From assembly GCF_014646875.1 (NCBI RefSeq), contig NZ_BMOC01000004.1, positions 1 to 64,000 of the forward strand: a stretch of 64,000 bases of DNA, read 5' to 3'. How positions within the stretch are numbered: position 1 is the stretch's first letter; the number at the start of each line of letters is the position of its first letter. Shown here piece by piece: positions 7,793 through 17,391 of this stretch. Both the position numbers and the translations under genes were made by a program. Source of the stretch: Halobellus salinus. GTDB lineage: Archaea; Halobacteriota; Halobacteria; Halobacteriales; Haloferacaceae. The notes beneath the pieces were generated by a model. It was not told the origin of the DNA and searched no databases. It was given only the letters and a program-made list of their open reading frames with translations.

Positions 7793-8968
7793 GTGTCACC
7801 CGAAATCACTCGCATTGAGAGTAGAGAATTCACATATCAATTGTCAGATGTTGGAACGGACCACAACGGGTTCAATTTGGTGTACGCCCCCGGCGAGACA
7901 ACAACACGGAAACTGTTCGGTGTACAGGTCTTCACCGATACAGGTATTACAGGAGAGTATGTAGGCGGGAACTCCCCCGGCGCTGCACAAATCAATATGT
8001 TCGCGGACTACCTGCTCGGAAAGGATCCGCTAGCGAGAGAGAAGCACTGGTCGGAGATCAAACGCGCACTCCGGAAGTACGACCGGATGGGGATCGGGCC
8101 GATCGACATCGCGCTGTGGGACTTCGCCGGCAAATATTACGACGCGCCCATCCACGAACTCCTCGGCACCTACCGAACGCGGCTGCCCGCTTACGCATCG
8201 ACCTACCACGGGGACGACGCTGGGGGACTGGATTCCCCCGCGGCGTTCGCCGAGTTCGCCGAGACGTGTCGTGATCTCGGCTACGGCGGTTTCAAAATAC
8301 ACGGCTGGGGCGGCGACGATAGTGCCCGGGACTTGGACCGCGAGATCGAAGCAGTTCACGCGGTTGGGGAGGCCGTCGGTGACGAGATGGACCTAATGCA
8401 CGATCCGGCGTGCGAACTGGAAACCTTCGCCGATGCGCTGACCCTCGGACGGGCGCTCGACGAGGAGGACTTCCTTTGGTACGAGGACCCCTACCGGGAT
8501 GCGGGGACATCCCAGCACGCCCACCGGAAGTTGGGACAGCACCTCGACACCCCGCTGTTGCAGACGGAGCACGTCCGGGGGCTGGAAATGACAAGCGACT
8601 TTATCGCGAACGAGGCGACGGACTTCGTGCGCGCTGATCCGGAGTACGATGCCGGAATCACGGGCGCTATGAAGATTGCGCGGATGGCCGAGGGGTTCGG
8701 GCTAGACGTCGAGTACCACGCTCCAGGCCCGGCGCAGCGCCATTGTATCGCGGCGACGCGCAACACGAACTACTACGAGATGGCGCTCGTCCATCCGGAC
8801 TGCGGGAACACCACACCGCCGATCTACGACGGCGATTACGACGACCAACTCGAGAGCGTCGACGAGGACGGGATGCTCCACGTTCCGGACGGCCCCGGAC
8901 TCGGCGTCGAGTACGACTGGGACTACATCGAGGCGAACCAGACGGGGAGTATCCACGTGTACGAGTAG
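7793..8968 (+). CDS. Enolase-superfamily acid-sugar dehydratase (A)
   Basis: A 391-residue member of the mandelate racemase/muconate lactonising group, which removes water from sugar acids to give 2-keto-3-deoxy acids. The N-terminal capping domain is followed by the barrel with a Lys-x-His pair (FKIHGW), metal ligands in MHDPACE, WYEDPYRD and LLQTEHVRG, and the late His-containing EYHAPGPAQRH. The GTG start matches the start of its paralogue at 27919 (VSPEITRIES against MAPEITKIES), whereas the TTG at 7778 would add five residues. The two proteins are alike over their whole length. Exact substrate unknown; candidates are C5-C6 aldonates. Confidence 0.85.
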   Translation: MSPEITRIESREFTYQLSDVGTDHNGFNLVYAPGETTTRKLFGVQVFTDTGITGEYVGGNSPGAAQINMFADYLLGKDPLAREKHWSEIKRALRKYDRMGIGPIDIALWDFAGKYYDAPIHELLGTYRTRLPAYASTYHGDDAGGLDSPAAFAEFAETCRDLGYGGFKIHGWGGDDSARDLDREIEAVHAVGEAVGDEMDLMHDPACELETFADALTLGRALDEEDFLWYEDPYRDAGTSQHAHRKLGQHLDTPLLQTEHVRGLEMTSDFIANEATDFVRADPEYDAGITGAMKIARMAEGFGLDVEYHAPGPAQRHCIAATRNTNYYEMALVHPDCGNTTPPIYDGDYDDQLESVDEDGMLHVPDGPGLGVEYDWDYIEANQTGSIHVYE

Positions 8969-9067
8969 CAACGGACTCGTCTGGCACGGGACCCGACCAC
9001 TCCATCGAATGGAACCGACCGTCCGGTGAATGGAAAGGGTTGAGTGGGAGCCGCCGCGATGAGAGGT

Positions 9068-10513
9068 ATGCCATCGATTCAGAACTATATCGACGGCGAG
9101 TGGACGGACTCGGAGTCAGGCGACACGTTCGAGACTGTCAATCCGGCAGCCCCGAGTGAGGTCGTCGCCGCCTATCAAGAGTCGACGGCGAGTGACGCGG
9201 ACGCTGCGGTCGCGGCCGCAGCCGACGCGGAAACGGGATGGGCGTCGGTTCCGGCACCGGAACGCGGTGCGATATTAAAAGCCGCGGGCGACGTTCTCGC
9301 CGAGCGGAAATCGGAGTTGACATCCCAGCTGACCCGAGAGGAGGGAAAGACGCACGCCGAAGCCGGCGGTGAAGTTCAGCGCGCGGTCGACATCTTCCAC
9401 TACTACGCACAGAAGGCCCGTGACCTCGGTGGCACGGTGAAGTCCTCCTCCGGTCGCCGGACCAATCTTTATACACGAGAGGAGCCCGTCGGTGTGACGG
9501 CGCTCATCACACCGTGGAACTACCCGATCGCCATCCCGGCGTGGAAGATCGCGCCCGCGCTCGCTGCCGGAAACGTGGTTACGATCAAGCCAGCCAGTCT
9601 CGCCCCTGGTCCTGCCGTGTCCATCGTCGAGGCTCTCGACGAAGCCGGCATTCCCGACGGTGCGATCAATCTCGTAACCGGTCCGGGGAAGACCGTCGGG
9701 AACGCTGTGATCGGGCACGGCCGCGTCGACGCCGTCTCGTTCACCGGAAGCAGTGCTGTAGGGCACCAGGTGTATGATCTGGCGACGGACGACAGCAAAC
9801 GGGTTCAGACGGAGATGGGCGGAAAGAATCCGACCATCGTCGCTGACTCCGCAGATGTTGAGGAGGCTGCGGACATCGTCGCTAGCGGGGCGTTCGGTGT
9901 GACCGGGCAGGCGTGCACCGCGGGATCGCGAGCGATCGTCTACGAGGACGTGTACGACGAGTTCGTCGATGCAATCGTCGACCGAGCAACGGCGATTGAG
10001 GTCGGTCCGGGCGACGAGTACGATATGGGACCGCAAGTGAGCGAAGACGAACTCGAAAGCACGCTCGGGTACATCGACGTCGCCAAGGAGGAAGGCGCGA
10101 CGCTCGCGGCCGGGGGGTCGGCGCCCGACGGCGGCCGGTTCGGCGACGGCTACTTCGTCGAACCGACGGTCTTCAGCGACGTCAGTGTGGATCACCGCCT
10201 CGCTCAGGAGGAGGTTTTCGGTCCCGTCCTCGCGGTGCTCGAAGTCGACGGGTTCGAGGACGCCATCGACGTCGCGAACAACGTCAATTACGGCCTCTCC
10301 GCCAGCATTCTTACCCACGATCACACCGAGGCAAACTGCTTCGTTGAGGAGACCGAGGCCGGCGTGGCCAAGATCAACGAGAAGACGACCGGGCTTGAAT
10401 TGCACGTTCCCTTCGGCGGGTTCAAAAGCTCCTCCTCGGAGACGTGGCGTGAACAGGGCGACGCCGGGTTGGACTTCTACACGATCGAAAAGACGGTTTA
10501 TGAGAACTTCTGA
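9068..10513 (+). CDS. NAD(P)-dependent aldehyde dehydrogenase
   Basis: A complete ALDH of about 481 residues. It has PWNYPIAIPAWKIAPALAAG, nucleotide-binding FTGSSAVG, the general base in EMGGKNP, the catalytic cysteine in GQACTAGSR and the C-terminal EEVFGPVLAV and PFGGFKSSS motifs. It resembles 2,5-dioxovalerate (alpha-ketoglutarate semialdehyde) dehydrogenases of haloarchaeal pentose oxidation. Placed after dehydratase A and in the same island as an FAH-family dehydratase, it could complete a Weimberg-type route to 2-oxoglutarate (inference). The ATG at 9068 gives the family start MPSIQNYIDGEW. An in-frame ATG at 9059 is possible. Confidence 0.9.
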   Translation: MPSIQNYIDGEWTDSESGDTFETVNPAAPSEVVAAYQESTASDADAAVAAAADAETGWASVPAPERGAILKAAGDVLAERKSELTSQLTREEGKTHAEAGGEVQRAVDIFHYYAQKARDLGGTVKSSSGRRTNLYTREEPVGVTALITPWNYPIAIPAWKIAPALAAGNVVTIKPASLAPGPAVSIVEALDEAGIPDGAINLVTGPGKTVGNAVIGHGRVDAVSFTGSSAVGHQVYDLATDDSKRVQTEMGGKNPTIVADSADVEEAADIVASGAFGVTGQACTAGSRAIVYEDVYDEFVDAIVDRATAIEVGPGDEYDMGPQVSEDELESTLGYIDVAKEEGATLAAGGSAPDGGRFGDGYFVEPTVFSDVSVDHRLAQEEVFGPVLAVLEVDGFEDAIDVANNVNYGLSASILTHDHTEANCFVEETEAGVAKINEKTTGLELHVPFGGFKSSSSETWREQGDAGLDFYTIEKTVYENF

Positions 10514-10518
10514 CGAAC

Positions 10519-11220
10519 TCAGAGGAACGCGAACGCCCGGACCGACGAGCCGCTGGTGTCCTGGAAGTTCAGCGGGGGATAAAAGAAGTAAGCCCGTCGC
10601 GTCGCGGCGTCGCCGCGCACCGCATCGAGATTTCGCAGTTCCTCGATCGGAATGACGTCGTTCTCGAGCAGCGGGAGATGCGAGTCCGCTGGGTGAACGT
10701 CCGTGCTCGGGCCGTGTCCCGGGACCTCGCCGTACCACCCGCCGACACTCGGCGTGTCGATCCCGATTGCCTTGGCGCCACGGTCAGCAAGATACTCGGA
10801 CGCCTCGCCCGAAAGGTGCGGGAACTCGAACATCCACTCGTCGGTGGTTCCGTAGTACTGATCCCAGCCGGTGTTGAGCATCACGACGTCACCCGACTGA
10901 ATGTCGTCTCCGTACCTATCGATGTCGTCGACATCGATTGCAGCGGAGTTCCCGACGTCTGTCATATCTAGGACGATGCCCTCACCCATAAATTTCGAGA
11001 TAGGGAACTCGTCTAGCGTCCGCCCCTCGGGGATGAAGTGCCGCGGCGAATCGATGTGAGTCGCCGTGTGCGTCCGCATAGTCACTTTTTCCATCGTGAA
11101 ACCGTCCCGCGCCGCCAACGATTCGTGTTTCAGGTCGATCGGCGGGAAGGATGGCCACACCGGAATGTCATTGTCGATCGGGTTGCACAGGTCGATAATC
11201 TCGTCGGGACTGTCGAACAT
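10519..11220 (-). CDS. Cyclase-family metal-dependent hydrolase
   Basis: A protein of 233 residues of the bacterial kynurenine-formamidase/cyclase fold. The metal site signature HTATHIDSPRHFIPEG is present, as are SGDVVMLNTGWDQYYG, AIGIDTPSVGG and the late Asp/His-rich DVHPADSHLPLL. Such enzymes hydrolyse amides or ring-opened and lactone-like substrates. In a sugar-acid cluster a lactonase role is conceivable but unproven. The start is the ATG at 11220. A TATA box (TTAATATAA, about 11240-11248) sits about 25 bases upstream, and the TTG further up lies inside that promoter. It is convergent with the ALDH gene, five bases apart. Confidence 0.75.
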   Translation of the reverse strand: MFDSPDEIIDLCNPIDNDIPVWPSFPPIDLKHESLAARDGFTMEKVTMRTHTATHIDSPRHFIPEGRTLDEFPISKFMGEGIVLDMTDVGNSAAIDVDDIDRYGDDIQSGDVVMLNTGWDQYYGTTDEWMFEFPHLSGEASEYLADRGAKAIGIDTPSVGGWYGEVPGHGPSTDVHPADSHLPLLENDVIPIEELRNLDAVRGDAATRRAYFFYPPLNFQDTSGSSVRAFAFL

Positions 11221-11319
11221 ACGATCGGATGTCAATGCGTGATTATATTAATTTTTGCTCTCAGATTTGTATACGTCGGCCTGAAGTGTGGACACGCAGC
11301 GTGAGTCGTGGCGAGATAC

Positions 11320-12333
11320 TCAGTCCTTACGCAGTCCGAATGCATCGAGCGTCGCCTGTTCGGTCTCGATGAACTCAGAGGATTCGTAACCCTCTCTGAG
11401 ACTCGAAAGGCGCTCGTAGCCCGATGCCTGTTCGTCGGCCCACTCGTCGGCGAACTCGCCCGAGTCGATCGCCGCCAAACGTTCGCGCATAAACTCGCGG
11501 ATCGGCTCGCGGTCGAATTCGCTCAGTCCGAGGAGCTGACCGTACTGGCTGGTTTGAGAGTGGAGATCCATCTGGGAGACGATCCCCTGAGTTGCACACT
11601 TCTCGAAGATGTGTGCCATCTCCCGGGAGAGGTACGACTCGAGCAGCGTCACCGCCGGGGGTACCCCGGCTTCGGTCTCGACCTCGAACCGGGCCAGCAG
11701 TGCGGAGGCGAAGACTGGAAAGAGACCCTGTTCGCTCATAAGGTCTGTGCGGGTTTCAGTCTCGAACTCGGTCTCAACGACGCCGGACCGAGTGGCTCCG
11801 ACAGCGTGTGCGACCGCAAGCGCGCGGGACTGTGCCGCTCCTGACGCATCCTGCTCGACGGCAAGCAGCGCCGGTGCTCCCCGACCGTCCTCGTAGAGTT
11901 CGCGCACCACCGTACCGATCATCCGCGGTGCGACGAGCACCACGTCGATGCCGTCGGCGGGATCGATCCGCTCGTACGTCACGTTGTACCCCGATGCGAA
12001 GACGAGTGTGTCGCCGGCCTCCAAATTGGGACCGATGTCACGCTGGTAGATCTCAGGTTGTACTTCGTCGGGGATCAGTAGGAGCACCACGTCGGCTCGT
12101 GCCGTCGCGTCAGCGATCGAATACACCTCGAACCCGTCCGCAGTTGCCTGTTCGTGGGACCCGTCCTCGCGGTTGCCCACGATGACATCGACGCCGGAAT
12201 CGCACATATTCCTGGCCTGTGCTCGCCCTTGGTTCCCGTATCCGACGACGGCGACGATCTTCTCGTCGAGGGGACCCAGGGTGGCGTCGGTCTCGTGATA
12301 GATTAGCGTCTCGATGGCGTCAGGTGCGGGCAT
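11320..12333 (-). CDS. KARI-like (IlvC family) oxidoreductase, altered active site
   Basis: 337 residues with the layout of class I ketol-acid reductoisomerase: an N-terminal Rossmann domain (VAVVGYGNQGRAQARN), LLIPDEVQPEIY, then the knotted helical domain with metal ligands in ETDLMSEQGLF, LSREMAHIFEK and SQTSQYG. Two active-site positions differ from the family as I remember it. The APKGPG loop carrying the catalytic lysine reads APRMIG, and the YEGGI glutamate region reads ATQGI. True IlvC makes branched-chain amino acids; this copy sits in a catabolic island, so it probably reduces or isomerises another hydroxy-keto acid (inference). Upstream of the ATG at 12333 are AT-rich bases (ATTATAATA). 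Confidence 0.8.
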   Translation of the reverse strand: MPAPDAIETLIYHETDATLGPLDEKIVAVVGYGNQGRAQARNMCDSGVDVIVGNREDGSHEQATADGFEVYSIADATARADVVLLLIPDEVQPEIYQRDIGPNLEAGDTLVFASGYNVTYERIDPADGIDVVLVAPRMIGTVVRELYEDGRGAPALLAVEQDASGAAQSRALAVAHAVGATRSGVVETEFETETRTDLMSEQGLFPVFASALLARFEVETEAGVPPAVTLLESYLSREMAHIFEKCATQGIVSQMDLHSQTSQYGQLLGLSEFDREPIREFMRERLAAIDSGEFADEWADEQASGYERLSSLREGYESSEFIETEQATLDAFGLRKD

Positions 12334-13164
12334 ATCAACTGCAACGGCAGGGGTTATTATAATATCCAGGGGTGGCTGGTCCCGCTGGACCGGTCACCGG
12401 TATCGATCCGTCACTCCGAGATCCCGTACACGTCGCGACCCCAGCCGTGCGCTGCCTGATCGTACACCGGTTCGTCCCGGTTGAGATCGTTGATGACGGA
12501 GAGATCCTCTTCGGGGAGGTCCCAGTTCCAGGCTGTGAGATTCGTCTCGATGTGTGCGGGGGAGGTGGACTTGGGCAGCACCACCGTATCACGAGCGATG
12601 GCCCACCGAAGGATCACCTCCGTCGACGAGCGTCCGTGAGCGTCTGCGATCTCCCGAATCGTGGGATTCTCGAAGATGTCCGTCCGACCGAGCGGTGCGG
12701 CGGCCTCAACGACAGTATCGGACTGGCGACAGTACTCCCGCACCTCGGGTTGCTGATACAACGGGTGGAGTTCGATCTGGTTGACAGCGATCGGAACCTC
12801 GCTGATGTACTTTGTGCAGGACAACTGATAGGCCGAGAAATTCGAGACACCAGCGTTGTCCACGAGTCCACGGTCGCATAGTGTCTTCATCGCAGTCAGG
12901 ATTTCCCGCAGCGAAATCGCCGGATTCGGCCAATGGGTCAGGTATAGGTCGAGGTAGTCGGTATCGAGTCGACCCAGCGACCGCTCGCAGGCTCGGACCA
13001 CACTCTTGTAATCGAGGTTCTTCGGCAACACCTTCGACGTGAGGAAAATATTCGAGCGGTCGTACTCGGCGAGGACGTCACCGATCTCAGTTTCATTTTT
13101 ATTGCTCTATTGAAAATGGAAGACAGCGGGAGGATTATTCCGTAACGGTTTGAGGAAATGAGGT

Positions 13165-14010
13165 CGAGAAGGCGATTATGTGAGTCGCTTTGCTTGACCT
13201 CGTTGAGACAGCACTACGCTACGTGTAGCCAAACAAGCGTTGGGGAAGCGAGCGGGCAAGCCCGACTCGGGCGGGCTTGCCCGCGAGGCTCACATCGTCG
13301 CGCACTGTATTCGTAAGGGAGGAGGGTACAGCTACGCCGAACTCGTCGATCGGATCAGCCTTATGCCGGAAGTCTGCGACCGCCTCGGAGTCCACCCGGA
13401 CGCACCGCCTGATCCATCTACGTTCTACCACTCGTTCGACCGTTACGCGATGTACATCTGGCGGGCGTTGCTGCGCATTTCCGCGCAGCAACACCCGCAA
13501 TCAGGCTGCGTTGCCCTCGACAGCACGTTTTTCGAACGCGAGCAAGCGTCACAACACTACCTCCAGCGATGTGGGCGAAGCGTCAAAAGGGTCAAAGTGA
13601 CGACGCTGACCGATACAGAGTCGTTAGCGGTACTTGACGTACACTGCTGTATCGAGCGTGAGCACGATACGAAGGCTGGCCCGCGGGTCGTCCGCCGGAA
13701 CGCGGACGACCTGCGGGCCGTGGCTGCTGACAACGGGTTCCAGGACTGGAACAGCGAGTACGAGATTGCTGCATTAGGAATCGAGTACCTCGTTCATTAC
13801 CGCGGCTCGTCGATGATGGCAACCGCGAATAACGCTCTCATCCGGTCGAAGGGCTACACACAGCGGTGTATGTCAGAAACGTCCTACTCGACGGTCAAGC
13901 GAACCCAGGACTCCGCCCTGCGTTCGCGGTTCTGGTACCGCCAGTTCCGCGAGATCGTTCTCCTGTTCGCGCTCAACAACATCAGTACCTCACAAAGCAT
14001 CGTCAGCTAA
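13165..14010 (+). pseudogene. Decayed IS5-family transposase nested in the ISH3 element
   Basis: The main frame (from about 13240) reads AHIVAHCIRKGGGYSYAELV, RISLMPEVCDRLGV, GCVALDSTFFEREQASQHY, then DVHCCIEREHD and the catalytic-domain end SETSYSTVKR..FWYRQFREIVLLFALNNI, typical of haloarchaeal IS5 transposases. The N-terminus lies in another frame (VALLDLVETALRYV, an in-frame TAG, PNKRWG), so at least one stop and one frameshift separate it. The region around DWNSEYEIAALG also looks a few residues short. A C-terminal fragment of a related gene is at 36563-36710. Confidence 0.65.
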
Positions 14011-14156
14011 CCTGACTTGAGTCACCTGTTCTGTCGAAATGAACCGTCAGTAGCGATTGATCGACGCTGTTCGAAGCCGGAGCTGTCGCTGTCGGCGGCG
14101 CTCAGCCGCCGACGCGACAGCGTTGCCACTCACGAGAGGGCGTACTCGGCCAGTGA

Positions 14157-15071
14157 CTACCGGTGGAACCGGTCGTCTGGTGGTCGATTTGCGGGGACGG
14201 CCCGACGCACCGCGAGGGCCGTCCACGCAGCCTGTCGGACCATATTGACGAATTCCTTGTACGGCCACCACCAGAGGCGACGCCCGCCACGGCGGGGCGT
14301 CGCCACATATTCGTAGTGGAGATACCGCCACGCGTTCTGTAACAACAAACTCACCACAACGAACAGCAGTCTCACCGTCGCATCTCGTGTCGTTGTCGTC
14401 GCTATCGCTTGCTCGGACAAGCGATAGCTCGACTCGATACCGAACCGTTTCGCGTAGTGGTATCGAGCGTCGCGTGGTCTCTCGATGAACGGCGCGTCAG
14501 CGGCGTAGCCGTGACGCACCACACCGTGGTCGTCATACTTCCCGTTCAGGTACGTACAATCGATGTAGACGGGAAACTCGACGGTCCAGCTGTGACCGTC
14601 GAGTTTCCCTGTCAGATCATGCTGAATGACACGACTCCACCCTTCCGAGAGCTCTTGCTGAATCGTCTTCCCCCACCGGATGATCGGGATTACGTACGCG
14701 TAGTTATGCGCTTGAAGCAGCGCGAGGCACTTGCTGTCGTAGAATCCACGATCAAGATAGACGGCCTTGACCTCGGTGTCAAGGCCGTCAAGGACACCGA
14801 AGAACTCAGCGAGGACGCTGCTGGTGGTGTCGCCGTCTTCGAGACGGCGCACCGCCAGCGTGTAGCGTTTGTTCTTCACACGCGCGTAGAGTGTGGCGTA
14901 GGCGTGGAACGCGGTGGTTCCACGCTTGGCTTCCGAGTGATAGAGGCTCTGTATGTCGTCTTCATCACCGTGGTAGGGCCGCAGGTGGAGGTCTGGATTG
15001 ACGAGGAAATTAAGAAGTTGGTCTTCGTGGAGTTCACTGTCTGCTTGCTGCTTGTGTTTGGTCACATTCAC
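14157..15071 (-). pseudogene. ISH3-family transposase with internal deletion
   Basis: The 304-codon frame begins MNVTKHKQQADSELHEDQLL, then jumps after NFLVN directly to PDLHLRPYHGDED. Compared with the related transposase at 36711-38078, which has about 145 residues before its equivalent NPYHGSPDED, roughly 110 residues of the N-terminal domain are missing, in frame. The rest is good: AVYLDRGFYDSKCLALL, the helical RYHYAKRFGIESSYRLSEQ with the conserved Glu, and the C-terminus ending PANRPPDDRFHR. It encodes the mobility function of the surrounding element but is probably inactive. Confidence 0.65.
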
Positions 15072-15429
15072 AGCAAGCAGACGTTCTAACTAACCGGCTT
15101 TGTGAGGTACTGAACATCAAGAAGCTCTCCAAGACACTATGATCCGACTCCCGTACCGCATTTTCAATAGAGCAATTTTTATATCCTTCTGCCGTGTCGA
15201 TGTGGGAGTATCCCGACTCAAGTGCCGCCCGAACTGATGATTTGACCGTCTCACCGGAGAGGTTCCACGTCCCAAAATCGATCATCGGAATATCGTCACC
15301 GCCCGGTAGGGTTCTTATTAGGGCTGAGCCCATAGATCAATGGATCGCCTCAATGTAATAAATTACTTGGGTGTGTCGTGTGGGCTTCCCGCGCAACGGA
15401 TTATATTATTTTGTTGTCTGGGAGCTAAT

Positions 15430-16186
15430 ATGGCTGACATCAGAGTGCTGTTTATCGGGGTAGTCGTGGCAAACAATATGATTTCACGTGAGGGGGTTCG
15501 ATATGTTCTCCAATGCGGAGTACACAGAAGCCGGAGATTATCTCCAAGCGGCTTTAGAGACCGACGGTATCGAAACAACATATCAACTATGCCACGTTGC
15601 GGCCTCGGAGTTCCCGGAGTCGCGCGAGGCGTTGGAATCCTACGATGTCGTAATACTCAGTGACATCGGATACAACACGATCGTGATCCCGCCGGAGACA
15701 TTCAGCGAAGGGACCCGCCGAGCGAACAGGCTCCAGATACTGGACGAATTCGTACGCGAGGGTGGCTGATCCCTAATGGTGGGCGGGTATCTCTCGTTCC
15801 AGGGCATCAACGGCCGCGCGAACTACGCCGGAACGGCCGTTGAGGGGATACTCCCGAATACGATGGAAAGAGGGGACGACCGGGTTGAGCGACCCGACGG
15901 GGCCTACCCGGAGGTTGTCGTCGCAGACCACCCCGTCGTCTCGGAGATCGACGACGGCTGGCCGGACTTCCTCGGGTACAACCGGTTCGAGGTGGACGGC
16001 GACGCGGAGGAAGTTGTCCGGATCGACGAGGACCCCCTGTTGGCCGTCGGAACGCACGGCGACGGGCGGTCGGCAGCGTTCGCCAGCGACTGTGCGCCGC
16101 ACTGGGGACCGATGGAGTTCGTCGAGTGGGACGGTTATCGGCGGCTGTGGGCGGACACGGTCACGTGGCTGGCCGGCGACCGCTGA
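15430..16186 (+). pseudogene. Glutamine-amidotransferase-like protein, broken
   Basis: Start MADIRVLFIG, then a one-base shift (GGGGTAGTCG where GGG-GAG-TCG is expected). The continuing frame reads SWQTI-stop-FHVRGFDMFSNAEYTEAGDYL, YDVVILSDIGYNTI and DEFVREGG. A TGA at 15767-15769 then interrupts, and the frame resumes MVGGYLSFQGINGRANYAGT..PVLG-like..DCAPHWGPMEFVEWDGY. This is the pattern of the GATase1-like/DUF1355 family of about 250 residues. Two stops and one frameshift make it a pseudogene, in keeping with decay in this part of the island. An AT-rich promoter (TTATATTATT near 15402) is still visible. Confidence 0.75.
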
Positions 16187-16237
16187 CGACCTGACTCGCT
16201 TTTCGTAAGCTGCGGGCCCTCCACGTCTTTGTCGGCC

Positions 16238-17101
16238 TCAGACGCCGGTAACGGGGTTGCGCAGGGTCCCAATGTTCTCGATATCAATGACGGCCGTGTC
16301 ATCCGGCTGGAGCGAGAACTCATCGTCAGGGACAATCGAGGTGCCGGTGAGCAGCACCGTCAGTTCCGGAACCGCGTTGTGACGGGTGAGGTAGGAGACT
16401 AGTTCCTCACAGCTTCGCACCATTTCCGCCGTCGTGGTCCGTCCCTCGAACACGACCGTCTCGTCGCGGTAGATGGTGAGCGACATATCAAGATTATGAG
16501 GATCGTCGATGTCGGTCGTGACACACGGACCCAGCGAACAGCATCGATCGTAGATTTTTGCTTGCGGGAGGTACAACGGATTGGCACCCTCGATAGATCG
16601 GCTGGAGACGTCGTTTCCGATCGTGTAGCCGATGATATCCCCCCGGTAGAGGACGACCCCGAGTTCCGGTTCTGGGACGTTCCACTCGGAGTCGCCTCGG
16701 ACGCCGATGGCCTGTCCGGGGCCGATGGTCCTGTCCGGAGTCGACTTGAGAAAGAGCTCCGGTCGGTCGGCGTCGTAGACGTCGACGTAGATCTCGGGCA
16801 TCCCACTCTCTTCGGTTCGGGCTTCCTCGCTGATCTGATACGTGACACCCGCAGCCCACACCTCCTCGGCGACGAGGGGGACGATAGCCTCGCTTTCGAC
16901 TTGTTGCAACGGGAGCGTCTCGGCCGTTTCGAGGAGCGGTTGCGCAACCTCGTCGAGCGTCCGGTCCATTACGTGTGCGGCCTCGGCCAACGCCCCGAAC
17001 GAATCCACACCCGGCTTTGCAAACGTGAGATCGTACGCCGAGCCGTCCGCCACCGCGAGGAGTCGCGTGCCGCCGTCCAATCGCCGCTGGTAATACCGCA
17101 T
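16238..17101 (-). CDS. FAH-family dehydratase/hydrolase (1)
   Basis: 287 residues starting MRYYQRRLDGGTRLLAV, a start typical of haloarchaeal 2-keto-3-deoxy-pentonate dehydratases of the fumarylacetoacetate hydrolase fold. Metal-site and fold motifs include AAGVTYQISEEAR, PEIYVDVYDADRPELFLKS, GDSEWNVPEPELGVVLYRG, GYTIGNDVSSRSIEG and KIYDRCCSLGPCV. Likely reaction: 2-keto-3-deoxy acid to a 2,5-dioxo acid, feeding the ALDH gene (inference from family and neighbours). The ATG at 17101 fits the conserved start. In-frame upstream sequence to 17197 looks non-coding. Confidence 0.8.
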   Translation of the reverse strand: MRYYQRRLDGGTRLLAVADGSAYDLTFAKPGVDSFGALAEAAHVMDRTLDEVAQPLLETAETLPLQQVESEAIVPLVAEEVWAAGVTYQISEEARTEESGMPEIYVDVYDADRPELFLKSTPDRTIGPGQAIGVRGDSEWNVPEPELGVVLYRGDIIGYTIGNDVSSRSIEGANPLYLPQAKIYDRCCSLGPCVTTDIDDPHNLDMSLTIYRDETVVFEGRTTTAEMVRSCEELVSYLTRHNAVPELTVLLTGTSIVPDDEFSLQPDDTAVIDIENIGTLRNPVTGV

Positions 17102-17391
17102 ACCATCTGTGAACGTGAGACCGGATATGAAACTTGCTGTTGTCAGATCGACTAACCACTCTTCGGGAGCATACAGACACGGAGATATCCTATGCAAAAG
17201 AGAGCGACGAGCTGGGTATAGCTCCCCTTCACGTGGACGAAAACATTAGGTACGAATCCTGGGAACAATAGTGTATGCCAGTCAATCGCCCGTTCTCTGG
17301 GCCTCGTCCGTTGGACGGCTCACGACCGACTAGTGGGGGTTCGCGTTGATCGATTCAACCGTCGCCTCGACGAACAGGAGTCGGACGTAAA

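Larger units (their letters stand above)
13103..15174. mobile_element. ISH3-family element with a nested IS5-type gene
   Basis: The ends are perfect 16-base inverted repeats, TGCTCTATTGAAAATG at 13103-13118 and its complement at 15159-15174. ATTTTTAT is repeated directly at 13095-13102 and 15175-15182, so this insertion is recent enough for its 8-bp target duplication to be exact. The 2072-bp body holds an internally deleted ISH3-type transposase on the minus strand and, in its 3' portion, a decayed IS5-type transposase on the plus strand. Neither looks functional, so the element was probably moved in trans or decayed after insertion. Confidence 0.8.
12411..15333 (-). pseudogene. Aldo/keto reductase interrupted by an ISH3-type element
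   Basis: The 5' part (15333-15175) encodes TLPGGDDIPMIDFGTWNL and HIDTAEGYKN. The 3' part (13102-12411) continues NETEIGDVLAEYDRSNIFL, then TSKVLPKNL, LTHWPNP, NAGVSNFSAYQL and the end VLPKSTSP..ETNL. Removing 13103-15174 with one 8-bp target copy restores one frame of about 280 residues, with the AKR tetrad Asp, Tyr (HIDTAEGY), Lys (TSKV) and His (THWP) complete. The gene was therefore functional until the insertion. AKRs reduce aldehydes or ketones of sugars with NADPH. Expression of the 3' fragment alone (207 codons from the ATG at 13031) would lack the Asp/Tyr. Confidence 0.88.

Noticed and set aside
17275-17349. 24-codon leader ORF before the DUF1537 kinase
   Set aside because: Could be a leader peptide, but its composition is unremarkable and nothing links it to the kinase; not called as a gene.
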